From: Adiantum capillus-veneris
Lineage: Eukaryota > Streptophyta > Polypodiopsida > Polypodiales > Pteridaceae
Direction of reading: 5' to 3'
DNA length: 64,000 bases
Assembly (NCBI GenBank): GCA_014529385.2
Contig: CM043969.1
Coordinates: 70,249,176-70,313,175 of the forward strand
Position 1 is the first letter of the stretch; every line of letters begins with the position of its first letter. The notes under the pieces are model-generated. The model had not been told where the DNA came from. It saw only the letters and a program-made list of their open reading frames with translations, and did not search any database. Positions 51,961-63,308 of this stretch are shown here, in pieces. Made by a program: the position numbers and the translations under genes.

Positions 51961-53304
51961 CAGCAGAAGTGAGTTGAACTTTGCTCAAGATGAGTTCTGA
52001 TGGAAATCTGATGATCATGTTGTGTGTAACCAAAGGATATGCATCTGCTCTTAAGTGTCTGGACATGCACGGTCTGCGAGAACAGACTCACAAAAGTGCT
52101 AGAATACTTCCTAAGCTAGGTTAACTAAATTGAAATGAACCCATGTCATGAAGTAGCTTGTTCACAAGGTTAGATGTGCACGTGACTCCCCTCCTTTTCA
52201 AAGTGAGGTACTGGTACCGAACTGTATGGCTTCGAGGGAGATCGCCAACAGCGTCTGGAATCCTGGGAAGGACTCTTCGCCGGTCCACTTTGATGCGTGG
52301 GTCCTGCATGCAATACTTGAATTTCATAAAGGTTTGCAACGCTTGCTTCTATGGGCCGCGTCGAAAGCGACACAGTGATCTCTGTCTCCTTCAATGCTCA
52401 ACTTCTTCTATAGTCATGCGTGTACCTTCTTCAAGAATCTCTGAGGCTGAAAATTCTTGAAACCACTTCCAACACAAAAACATGAACATACCCATTCCAT
52501 GTAACGTGACTGGAAAAATTCTACTCTTCTTCAAAGATTGTGCATGCAATGTAGATGAACATATAGACGGAGTGCCAAACCGTTCATCAAACACACGCAA
52601 ACAATGGGGTCGATCTTGACTTTCTTATCCAAATCAATCAACTGTGGCAAAACACAATGGAAATGCCTATGCTTGATGCTCAATCTTTCTCTTTCGGATA
52701 CTGTGTCATACCAAGGAAGAGACATGGAATGTGAGTTTCTTGAATGCAAACATTTCATCTTTTCCTGAGTAATCTGTATACATCCGTGCTCATTCATAAG
52801 TGAATCGTGTTAAACGTACAATATGTCATGCCTATGAAAAGGGATCACATAAGGACAGTGACTAAAATACAGGAAAGCATCACAAATGAAACACTCGAAC
52901 AATGCGTACTGACTAATCATTTGAACACATAATACTTCCTGTGGGGGTTCTTGGAACCTCGACTTGAGAGCAAAGATCGGTTCGTCGTGATTGATCGAAT
53001 TTGCAATGAGGTTAGCTTCCCTATACAAAGTATCCACGAAACCATCATTCTTGTGAACAATCACATCTTCATCATGGAAATCATCATGCTCGTGAGTAAT
53101 CACATCTTGATCATGCAAATCATCATGCTTGTGAATAATCACATCTTGAGCATGCAAATCATCATGCGTATCATCATGCTTGTCATTATCATGCAAATCA
53201 TGTGTGTCATGCTTTGGAGAAGAAGAGACTCTGAGAGTCTCCTTTTCCCGAATCTCTTGCATCTGTGCCTGCACTTGAGAAAAGAATCAGAATAAGGCGG
53301 CTTT
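51961..53304. other. Unassigned stretch with a 39-bp minisatellite
   Basis: The composition suggests old coding sequence on the minus strand, with stretches of 70-150 codons (53274-52810, 52797-52531, 52600-52391), but none has a recognisable domain and frames change often. One short minus-strand piece (TSNLVNKLLHDMG near 52165) faintly recalls an integrase, too weak to call. Confidence 0.35.
53053..53170. repeat. 39-bp minisatellite, about three units
   Basis: Units such as GTGAACAATCACATCTTCAT plus CATGGAAATCATCATGCTC repeat three times with few changes, followed by shorter ATCATGC words. On the minus strand they encode repeated HDD...DVI.H residues within a 154-codon frame (53274-52810). 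Confidence 0.85.
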
Positions 53305-53915
53305 TGTCACAAAGTGATGACGTGGCTATGGACAGCAGAAACCCTAATTTCTGGCTGAAACCCTAAAATCTGCCAAAAACCGTAATTTTCAGCAAACCCT
53401 AATATCTGGCTGAAACCCTAATTTCAGCAAACCCTAAATTGTCGGGGAAATGACATGTGGCAGTTGGTACAGATTTCCGTGAATTGCGGCGGGTTTTGCG
53501 GCCAGCCGTACGGCAGTGTGCCTTTTCTTCTCTATGCAATGAGAAAGAGAGAGAGAGAATGCTTTTGCTTTCAGTTAGACTCTTTGTGAGAGAGAGAGAG
53601 AGAGCAGTTGCTTTTGATTTTGAAGCTTTTGCTTTTGGGCATCCCTTGTAAACATTTAAATAAGTGGTTTGGCCTTTACTTCTCAGAGCATCTGGACGCA
53701 GAGTCTGAGAGTGAATCCCGACCCACTCTCTTGTACTTTGAACTGATTAATACAAAAAGAAATATCGAAAGGGGCGCTAGTCTTTGGGGCCAATATCTCT
53801 AGGCACGGAACTCCGTCGGGCCAGTGCAAGTCTATTGTGATCTTTGAATTGTTTGAAGTGGTTATTTGGTGCTGTTGCGATTGATTCTTGACTTGGAGTG
53901 TCCAAGTCTGTTACA
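53305..53915 (+). repeat. C3 5' LTR
   Basis: 611 bp, TGTCACAAAGTGATGACG...AGTCTGTTACA. The first 150 bp hold six CCCTAA-type motifs, most of them telo-box-like AAACCCTAA/AAACCCTAAA. Two short GA runs and the GGGGCGCTAGTCTTTGGGGCC block follow. Confidence 0.88.
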
Positions 53916-53916
53916 G

Positions 53917-53928
53917 TGGTATCAAAGC
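53917..53928 (+). other. C3 primer-binding site
   Basis: TGGTATCAAAGC, one base after the LTR end, with one change from TGGTATCAGAGC. Confidence 0.8.
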
Positions 53929-53988
53929 ACGACCGATTTCTCTTCTAAGGGAAATGCGATCCCCAAATTTTTTTTTTCCGCGGCACCT

Positions 53989-55640
53989 ATGGCTTCAGGC
54001 AAGGATTAGTCGACTCCCTCTGCATCTGGAGATGCGTGTAGGGATCACAATGAAGATTCCGGCAGAGAGTATGGCCCGCCTCGGCCTACTTAGGCGGAGT
54101 GGCGAGAGATCGAATGTCGCCAGTTGATCGGCGATGCAACGAAGATGATGCTCAATTTTGCGAAGGATCCAAAACTTGCAAAATATATGAGCGAGACTTC
54201 TTTTCAGGAAGTGCATGAGCAGTGGCAGAAAACCACTACACCACCCTCGAAACCCACTCTCAAGAAACGTTCTGCTCACAAGAAATATTCAGAGAAGGAA
54301 TTAGAAGAGGTGGTTGATGCACGGATCGCCCAACTTTTTGACGTGCAAAAGAAAGCCAAAAAGCACGACAAAAAGCAGAAGAAAAGCACTTACTTCCCGG
54401 GATATTTGGGTTGTTAGTCAACTTTTGATAAGGCAAAAAAACAGAAGAAGCTTGTTCGATTTGAAGGAGTACCCAGTTCTTCTTCTTCTTCTTCTTCTGA
54501 CAGTTCTTCTAGCTCTTCAGATTCGAGTGAAGAAGACACAAAAGGTAGAAAGCGAAGCAAGAAACAAAGCTTCGGAAAGGGCAAGAAAAAGGCAAAGAAG
54601 ACTAAATCTCGCCCAGAGCCTGACAGTTCTACTCAGGACTTGTCTACAGATAGCTCAGATTCTGATGATGGAAACTTCTATGCGAACAAGAAGAATTTTT
54701 ACAAAGCCAACCAGTATGACTTTCTCGAAGATAAAAGCAAGAAAGTCTGAGAGTTTAAGGAAGGTGGCCACTCGATCAAGTTTGATACCTTTTTAGGATA
54801 CTCAGATGCTTCTAAGGCTTTGTCGTTTATACAGCAGTTTGACATTGCCTTCGGGGGAGGACGCTATTCAGAGCACTCCAAGATTCGGAGAGCTACCTCT
54901 TACCTTAAGGGGAATGCTCGTACTTGGTGGTCCACGCTTCTTTTAAACGAGACTGCGCCAGTTAAATGGCTGAAATCCAAAAAGCTTTTTATTTCTTCTT
55001 GGTTGACGCAAGAATATGAACGAGATATACGAGCTACTTTGAACCATCTTCGGATGACCAAGAAAGATACAATCAATGCTTATTGTGAAAGATTCTGGAG
55101 CTCTTTTCTACCCGCCTCTTCATTCTAGAAGGTCACGTTCAGAGAACAGATTGAGGGGTTCACCTTGGGTCTACCTACAGAGATCCAAGATCACTGCTTG
55201 GAGCAGAAGTCAGCTTCTATTCAAGAGTTGATGAGTCATGAGAAGCGGGGCTTTGCCATTCACTCTGGCAGTCTGACTTACCCCACAGATGAGAACATGA
55301 CACAGTGAGCCGAACAAACTTCTGGGAATAAAAGTAGAAAGAAAAAGAGCAACCCAGAGAAAAAGGATGCACGACCCAAGCTTACTCCTCAGGAGCGAGC
55401 TCGATTCATCAAAGAGGGGAAGTGCTTTGGATGCGGGGAACAGGGACACATCTCCGCGAAGTGCCCAAAAAAGGCACAGAAAGAACAGAATGATAAGGAC
55501 GACAACAGTCCTGAGAGTTCGAGAGTAGGTGAGGAACGTGGACGGAAAGGCAAGATGAAAACAGGACTGGTTCCAGATTGTGTGGGTACCGACCCCGACA
55601 CCATGGATGAGAGTACAGAACTTTGCTGAGCTTCGGGCAA
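53989..55640 (+). pseudogene. C3 gag, degenerate
   Basis: The shared ATGGCTTCAGGC start is followed by TAG at codon 7 (GATTAG). Downstream pieces are well kept: KMMLNFAKDPKLAKYMSET, a Ser-rich run near 54480, the Gag core ARTWWSTLLLNE (near 54920), and an intact zinc knuckle KCFGCGEQGHISAKC (near 55425). Further stops are at 54415 and in the TCTGAG near 54748. Confidence 0.82.
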
Positions 55641-55649
55641 AGTGAAAGA

Positions 55650-58600
55650 TCAAGAGGCCCTGATTTTCTTTGAGGGAGGAGCCAAGGCCAACTTCATTTC
55701 ACCGGAATTCGCGGCGCGGCTCGAGATTACTCCGATCGGATGGGACCACTTGCAGAGGCAGTTCTAGCGGCACCTGGCAGGGACGTAGCCATTACACCTG
55801 TCATTGGCAAACTTCGGTGGCATTGTCAGGGGTGTTTGGGGCATGAGGACTTATTCATAATGCCTTTGGAGGGTTGTGATGTTCTCTTAGGGATTCCCTG
55901 GTACCACAAGAACAACGCCGTGGTCGATTATCGGGCGAGAAAAGCGACTTTGACTACAAAAAAGGGCAGAACAATTGTACTTGATATTAAACTAAAGGGC
56001 GAGTCTGTCCCTATTGTATCTGCTTCGGCCATTTCAAAATTAATGAAATCTTGTCTGTTTGTTTACTCGATCTTTATGAAAGAATTGAGCGATAAGGATA
56101 GGACAAATATGTCTAAACTTGATAAAGAACGTCAAGATTTTCTCCACTCTCATGCCGATTGCTTCTCAGAGGGCCTACCAGGAGAGCTACCACCTGCTCG
56201 TCCTGAAGATCATACCATTGATCTGATACCTTGAAGCACACCACCGAACCGGCCACCTTACCGTGTGAGCCGAGCACAGAATGAAGAGATTATGAACCAA
56301 GTGAAAGACCTCTTGGAAAAGGGTCTTGTCCAGCCTAGTACTTCACCGTATTGCTCTTCAGTGTTGTTGGTTTTGAAGAAAGATGGATCTTGGAGGATGT
56401 GCATCGATTATAGAGCTCTCAACAAAATCACCATCAAGAACAGATTTCCGATTCCTAGGATCGATGATATACTCGACAGGTTACAGAGATCCTCGTGCTT
56501 TAATAGGATTGACTTGAAGAGTGGATATCATCAGATCTGAATTGCGCCAAGACAACCTTTCAGACTACTTTTGGGTTATTTGAGTTTTTGGTGATGCCTT
56601 TTGGCTTAACCAATGCTCCTGCGACATTTAACCGGATGATGGATAGGATTTTTCGAGAGTACAGCCTATTTGTTGGCACTTTCTTTGACGACATCATTGT
56701 TTTCTCCAAGAATGATGCAGAACACATAGATCATTTGCTTCAGGTCTTTCAGGCATTACGAGATCACAAGTTAGTGAATAATGCAAAGAAAAGTGAATTT
56801 TTCCTACAAGAGATACACTTTTTGGGACACATTGTCTCAGCAGCAGGAGTTCAAATGGACCCGGCCAAGATGAAGACTATTCGTGATTGGCCCGATTTGA
56901 AGAACGTCCATGAAGTTAGAAGCTTGTTGGGACTATGTTCGTACTACATGCGGTTCATACGAAAGTTTCCCCTTTGCATATCTTGACACAGAAAGGAGTC
57001 CCTTTCTCGTGGGGATCCACAGAGGTGACTGCCTTTCGGACCGTGAAAGAGAAATTGACTACGGGACCAGTTTTGACTTTGCCGGACTTGCAGAAGTCAT
57101 TTGAAGTTATTGTGATGCTTGTGGTCGTAGTCTGGGTGCGGTCTTGATGCAAGAAGGCCATGTCATTGCTTACGAGAGCCGATTGTTCTCAAGGCCGGAG
57201 ATGATATCACAGATATATGAGAAAGAGCTTTTGGCTGTTATCCATGCTCTTACTCAGTGGCGGCATTACCTACTCAGAGCGGATTTTATTGTCTTTATAG
57301 ACCATTAGAGTTTGCGCTACTTCTTGTCACAGAAGCAGCTTTCGGAAAAGCAGATGCGGTGGGCGAACATCTTGTCACAGTTTCACTTCCAGATTGTCCA
57401 TGTTGAGGGACAAAAGAATGTGGTGGCAGATGCTTTGTCTCGGAAGCCGTTGGTTCTGGCTATTTGCGAGATACATCATAGGAGCTTCGAGGAGATGGTC
57501 GATCAATATGCCACAGATACAGATTTTGCATATATTTTCACACGGATACGGGATGGGGAGACAGTAGCTGGATACTCCCTTCGGGAAGGCTACTTGATGA
57601 AAAAGACTATGTTGTGCGTTACACAGCCGTTGAGGGAAAAGGTTATGACTGAATGCCACTGTCCACCTTTTACGGGTCTCCGCGGCATTGCTACCACCAT
57701 GAAGGGGGTAGAGAGATACTTCTTTTGGTCGAGACTCAAAATGGATGTGGAAGAGTTTGTGAGCATTTGCTTAGTATGCCAGAGGGTCAAGTTTGACAGG
57801 CATAAGGCACAGGGATTGTTACAGCCTTTACCCATACCCACCCGTCCCTGGGAAAGTATTGCGATGGATTTGATTTTTGACCTCTCGAGGTCACGATGGT
57901 ATCTGGACTGTTATTGACAGATTTAGCAAACACGCTCATTTCATTCCAGTGAAGAAAATAGTCAAGCCGGATCACTTACCGAGATTGTTTGTGGCCCAGA
58001 TCTTCAGATTACATGGCATGCCTGAGACAATTGTCTCCGACAGAGACCTCAGATTTACGAGTTTTTTTTGGAAGGCAATTTGACAGAACATTGACACGCG
58101 GTTGCAGTTCTCGTCATCGTTCCACCCACAGACCGATGGGCAATATGAGATTGCAAATTCAGTGGTTCTAGATTTATTGAAGTCTTATATCTCAGATTAG
58201 AAGACTCAATGGGAAAGATACTTACCTTTGGTGGAATTTGGCTACAATAACACGATACACTCTTCGATGGGGAAGGCGCCATTTGAGATTGTTGAAGGTG
58301 CTGCGAAGGTTCCACCCTTCCTAAGCATGAAAGATAAGATCTTTGAACCGGATGAATATACGCGAGATTTGGATACGGCTTTTGCCAAGGTTCGCAGACT
58401 TTGCAGAAGTCTCAAGAACGACAGAAAAAGGTAGCGGATCGCCATCGTCTCGACATGAAATTGAAGGAGGATGATTGGGTGCTCTTACGTTTTGAGAAGT
58501 CACGCCTACGAAAGAAAAAGGGAAAGGAGAGGCTTTTTCCAAAGCTTAGTATGCGATACTACAGACCTTTCCAGATCACTGAAAAGATAAATGATGTCTC

Positions 58601-58920
58601 CTTCCGATTGAAACTGCTAGATACTTGGAGGATTCACAATGCATTCCATGTGAGTCTCTTGAAACCTTTTAAAGGTGATGTGCCTGATGAGCAACCCGAA
58701 GTGGAAGAAAACGAGGAGATCCTTGTTCCTGAACAGATTTTGGCACATAAAGATACGAATACTAAAGGTAAAGTCCGAGGGCGGGTTCTTGGTTAAGTTC
58801 AAGGTAAAGTCCGAAGGCGGGTTCTTGGTTAAGTTCAAGAATTATCCTGCACTAGATGCGAAGTGGATGGAGGAGGAGGACTTAGCAGATACTCCTCAGA
58901 TTGTGAAACTTTACCTCGAT
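55650..58920 (+). pseudogene. C3 pol: protease, RT, RNase H, integrase, chromodomain-like tail
   Basis: The protease shows FEGGAKANFIS at the active site (E-G-G) and CDVLLGIPWY. RT spans about 56270-56990, with [16 protein letters not shown] and FFDDIIVFSK, and is frameshifted at SGYHQI. RNase H is at about 57010-57440. The integrase zinc domain (HCPPFTGLRGIATTMKG, CLVCQRVK) is at about 57650-57800, and the core continues with FRLHGMPETIVSDRD. The GPY/F-like part is altered to YYRPFQI. The chromodomain-like tail contains a 36-bp tandem duplication (58767-58838) giving VKSEGGFLVKFK twice. Stops include 56232 and 58199. Confidence 0.84.
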
Positions 58921-60899
58921 TGTCACAAACGGAAGCGCATAACAATATAAAATACATTCGGATAAATAGGATTTATCACTTATTACTGAAGCCAGAGGAT
59001 ATAGAGAGAAATAAATAGAGAGAGAGAGAGAGATTGAGAGTGAGAAGATCGACACAGTACTGGGGACCAGAAGATGGGATGGTCCCCCCCCGTAATAGTA
59101 TCTTTATTACTGAGGAGAAGTCTATACAAGCACTTGAACCGAACGTATTACCACGTTCGTTCTAGAATAAGACTTGATGGTTCCCGGAAGCCTCAGCTTC
59201 CGATTCTTAGGGCAAAACCCTATTCCAAGGAACTTCCGTTCCTTATTCCAATTCCTCGAGAATCAAGGTTCTCGCCTCTGGATCTCACCTACCTGACTCA
59301 GGGCATGGCATCCCTGGAACTCTTTTCCAACTCTCTTTCCAGAGTCCTCTTCCCACAGAACAACTCTGCTTTCCCGGACACGAAGTCCTTACTTGGGAAT
59401 CCCAACTTCCGGATCACAACTTGAGAGACTACCTCTCTCCGATCCGTTGATCTACTTCCCAAACTCGGGTACGAAACCCTTGGGCTGATCTGGCTCTAGT
59501 TCCTCAGAGAGCTTTTCTCCTGTAGAGGCTCATGCCTTCCTCTGCTCCTACTCCCTCACGAAGAGGAAGTACACCTGCAATCAAATACTCAAAGATCAGA
59601 ACATGAAAATCGTTACCTTCAAAGTCTCGACGCTCGAAACGCAACTCGATTCTCGAAAAGCAATTCCTCGGAAGAGATCTCTCCATAGAAAATCCTCTCT
59701 TCCATTCCTACACACAAAAGAGGTGTGTTCTCGGGTTCCTTCTCGTAAATCAGCCCCGTCTACGACGTTTATGGGCTGAAAACAGAGAAAAACAGCAACT
59801 TGTCGCGATGGAAACACGCTTCGTAGGCACTTCTTCGCGAGGGAACTCGCGCACTGAGTCTTGGCGACATCTGGTACACTTGGGGCAGCCATGGGCATCA
59901 CCGGCAACGTCTTTTTTACGGCTGAAATCTGCAGCAGCATCTCCTCCTCGCAAAGATCGGTCCTCTCTTCTGAGTGAGGGCATGTGATGCTTTTATAGGT
60001 CCTAGCCACGGGCACGAATAGCTGCTCGCGTAGAGATCGTGGCCGGGTTTTTTTTTTTTTTTTTTTCTTTTCTGCCAGAAAAAGAGAGAGAAAACGCTGG
60101 CTGATCTGTTGCCTCATTTATCAGATGGCTGCCCACTTATTAAGTGGGCGGCCGGCGTATTTTAAAAATAGTATGAACCTGCCCAAAAACTCAATAAAAC
60201 CTTATAAGTTAAAAACAATGCTTTCACAGCACTTCCCAGGCGTCCCTGGATGCAATCACATGCACAATTGCAATGCAAACATAAACTTCCTCGCGGGAAA
60301 GCATCTGCTTTCCCGAAAAGCAATCTCGTTTTCTCAGAAAGCATCCGTTTTTCCTCAAAGTTTCCTCTGAACCCATCTTCATTCAAGTGCTTGCTTTTCC
60401 TTGTGCACAATTCTAACACAGTTCGGAATTTCCTCCCGACTATGGATATTCCCTTTCCGATGCACCCGTCACCCACCTTGTGACGCATCAGGAATACCCA
60501 TCACCTAGTCGTTTCCTACTGAACTTACGGTACAATCTCCTTCACGATGCTCTATGTCACCCATCCTATGACGCATCAGAGATGTCCGTTCCCGGATGGT
60601 CGGATACTTCTTTCCGATGCTCCCTGTCACCCATCCGATGTGTCGCATCAGAAGTACCCGTTCCTGGTGGCCTTATAGATATTCCCGTTCTCAGTGCTTC
60701 CATCATTACTTTGAACGACGCACTAGGAATACTCTGTACTCGGATGTCTCCAGTGAGAAAAACCCTCTCACTTAAAATTCCAATAATTCATTTAGAATTA
60801 TTTTTTCCTTGGTGTTCCAAGCGAGAAAACCCTCTCACTTATAAATCCAATAATTCATTTAGAATTATTTTTCTGTAAGATATAGCCAATTTAGCAACA
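58921..60899 (-). mobile_element. S2: solo LTR inserted in the C3 chromodomain region
   Basis: TGTCACAAACGG...TTTAGCAACA, 1979 bp, flanked by a perfect TCGAT duplication (58916-58920 and 60900-60904). After it, the C3 sequence resumes (GATGCTTTTGG...). It is closely similar to S3 and, in parts, S1. A minus-strand TATA-like CTATAAAAGCATCAC lies near 59987-60000. Confidence 0.88.
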
Positions 60900-61301
60900 T
60901 CGATGCTTTTGGTTTAGCATAGTCTACTCCAAATGGAACCCATAATTCAGCTTGGCCGGAGATCTGGTGCAGTGGGATGCACAAGAGGGGAGTCACTTCG
61001 CTCCTTTGTCAACAGATGCCTTGATTTTGATACTAGAGTCACTGATGTCTCTTTGAGCTTCAGGGATACTGAGAGCTGATAGTATTTTGCTGTATGACTT
61101 TATGAAATGGAATTCTTGATTATGATACTGATTTGTTCTTGACTTCTCTTAAGTGCAGGAACTGATGGACGAAATGACAGCAGCATTTTGGTCTGATTGA
61201 TCTCGAATAGACATGGTTGCATAGGGATTAGTCAATCGGACGTCGATGAGGTCCTGATTGGACCTAGATGTGATTGCTAGCTACATTGGCGATAAATCAT
61301 G
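60900..61301 (+). other. C3 3' UTR, truncated
   Basis: Matches 42975-43370 of C2. It breaks after GATAAATCATG and joins LTR sequence, so the last ~190 bp of UTR, the polypurine tract and the LTR start are missing. Confidence 0.7.
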
Positions 61302-61687
61302 CGACGCGAATTTTGCTTTTTTTTATAAACAAAAGAGAAAAGACTCTCTAAGAGAGAGAGAGAGAACTGGTGCTTTTTATTTTAAAAGCTTTTGGGGCTC
61401 TGCTTTTGGGCATCCCTTGTAACCTTTAAATTAGTGGAGAGGGCCTCACTTCTCAGAGCATCTGGACGCAGAGTCTGAGAGTGAATCCCCTAGCCACTCT
61501 CTTGTACTTTGATATGATTAATATCAAAAGAAATACTGAAAGGGACGCCAGTCTTTGGGGCCAATATCTCTAGGCACGGAACTCCGCCGGGCCAGTGTAA
61601 ATCTATTGTGATCTGTGACTTGTTTTGAAGTGGTTATTTGGTGCTGTTGCGGTTGATTCTTGACTTGGAGTGTCCAAGTCTATTATA
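61302..61687 (+). repeat. LTR shared by C3 and C4, 5'-truncated
   Basis: It runs from a point near the LTR GA-run to AGTCTATTATA (TTACA mutated). It acts as the 3' LTR of C3 and the 5' LTR of C4. The telo-box and TGACGTGGC part is absent. Confidence 0.75.
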
Positions 61688-61688
61688 G

Positions 61689-61700
61689 TGGTATCAGAGC
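61689..61700 (+). other. C4 primer-binding site
   Basis: TGGTATCAGAGC after the LTR end. Confidence 0.85.
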
Positions 61701-61758
61701 ACGGCCCATTTCTCTTCTACGGGAAATCCGATCCCCGAATTTTTTTTCCGCGGCACCT

Positions 61759-63308
61759 ATGGCTTCAGGCAATGATCAGTCGACTCCCTCTGCTTCTGGA
61801 GATGCGGGCTGGGATAACAACGAAGATTCATGCAGAGTATTGCCCGCCTCTGCCTACTCGGGCGGAGAGACAAGAGATGGAGCGTCGTCAATTAATCGGC
61901 GATGCAACGAAGATGATGCTCAGTTTTGCGAAGGATCCAAAATTGGCAAAATATATGAGCGAGACTTCGTGCATGAACAGTGGCAGAAAACCACAACTCC
62001 ACTCCCGAAACCCGCTCTCAAGAAACCTTTTGCCTCCAAGAATACGGAGACGGAACTGGAGAACGTGGTTGATGCACGGATTGCTCAGCTTTTCGACGTG
62101 TAAAAGAAAGGCAAAAAGCACGGCAAAAAGCAGAAGAAAGGCACTGACTTCCCGGGATATTTGGGTCGTCAGTCGACATTCAACAAGGCAAAGAAACAAA
62201 AGAAGCGTGTCAAGTTTGAAGGCTTACCCAATTCTTCTTCTTCTTCTGATAGTTCTTCTAGCTCTTTAGACTCGAGTGAAGAAGACAGACAAAGCAAAAA
62301 AAGCGAAGGAAGAAACAAAGCTTCGGAAAGGGCAAGAAAACAGCAAAGAAGGCTACATCTCGCCCAGAGACTGACAGTTCTACTGAGGACTCGTCTACAG
62401 ACAGCTCAGATTCCGATGAGGGAAACTTTTATGCGGACAAGAAGAATTTTTTTACAAAGCTAACCAGTATGACTTTCTCGAAGATAAAAGCAAGAAAGTC
62501 CGAGAGTTTAAGGAAGGTGGCCACTTGATCAAGTTTGATACTTTTTCAGGATACTCAGATGCTTCGAAGGCTTTGTCTTTTATACAACAGTTTGACATCG
62601 CTTTCGCGGGAGGACGCTATTCAGAGCACTCCAAGATTCGGAGAGCTGCCTCTTACTTTAAGAGGAATGCTCGTACTTGGTGGTCCACACTTCTTTTAAA
62701 CAAGACTGTGCCAGTTAAATGGCTATTTAAGAAGCTTTTTATTTCTTCTTGGTTGACGCAAGAATATGAACGAGATATACGAGCTGCCTGGAACCATCTT
62801 CGGATGACCAAGAAAGATACAATCAATGCTTATTGTGAAAGATTCTGGAGCTCTTTTCTACCCTCCTCTTCATTCAAGAAGATCTCGTTCAGAGAATAGA
62901 TTGAGCGGTTTACCTTGGGTCTACCTACAGAGATCCGAGATCACTGCTTGGAACAGAAGTCAGCTTCTATTCAGGAGTTGATGAGTCATTCGAAGCGGGG
63001 CTTTGCCATTCACTCTGGCAGTTTGACCTACCCCACAGATGAGACCATGACACAACGAGCCGAACAGACTTCTGGGAATGGAAGTAGAAAGAAAAAGAGC
63101 AACCCAGAGAAAAACGATGCACGACCCAAGCTTACTCTTGAGGAGAGAGCTCGCTTCATCAGAGAGGGGAAGTGCTTTGGATGCAGGGAACATGGACATA
63201 TCTCCGCGAAGTGCCCTAAAAAGGCACAGAAAGAACAGAATGATAAAGACGACGACAGGCCTGAGAGTTCGAGAGCAGCTGAGGAACGTGGCATAAAAGG
63301 CAGATAGA
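61759..63308 (+). pseudogene. C4 gag, degenerate
   Basis: The ATGGCTTCAGGC start is followed by frameshifts. The long open piece 62525-62899 holds the Gag core (ALSFIQQFDIAFAGG, ARTWWSTLL). The zinc knuckle KCFGCREHGHISAKC near 63180 keeps its Cys and His ligands. The gene ends at the TAG of GGCAGATAG, as in C2. Confidence 0.82.

Larger units (their letters stand above)
53305..61301 (+). mobile_element. C3: chromovirus copy, interrupted by solo LTR S2
   Basis: It has a 5' LTR at 53305-53915, a primer site, gag, protease, RT, RNase H, integrase, chromodomain-like tail to 58920, S2 (58921-60899), then 3' UTR to about 61301. There it joins the 5'-truncated LTR that also serves C4. It is the best preserved copy of the family here, though still broken by stops. 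It belongs to the C1 subfamily. Confidence 0.86.

Noticed and set aside
52121-52339. Possible integrase remnant (TSNLVNKLLHDMG)
   Set aside because: One short resemblance without the other catalytic-core motifs is not enough for a call.
53050-53190. CRISPR-like array
   Set aside because: The 39-bp units are contiguous with no unique spacers, and the DNA is plant nuclear; it is a minisatellite.
52170-53300. Remaining exons of the TRS33 gene
   Set aside because: No conserved TRAPPC6 sequence could be found here or elsewhere downstream of exon 1 in the window.
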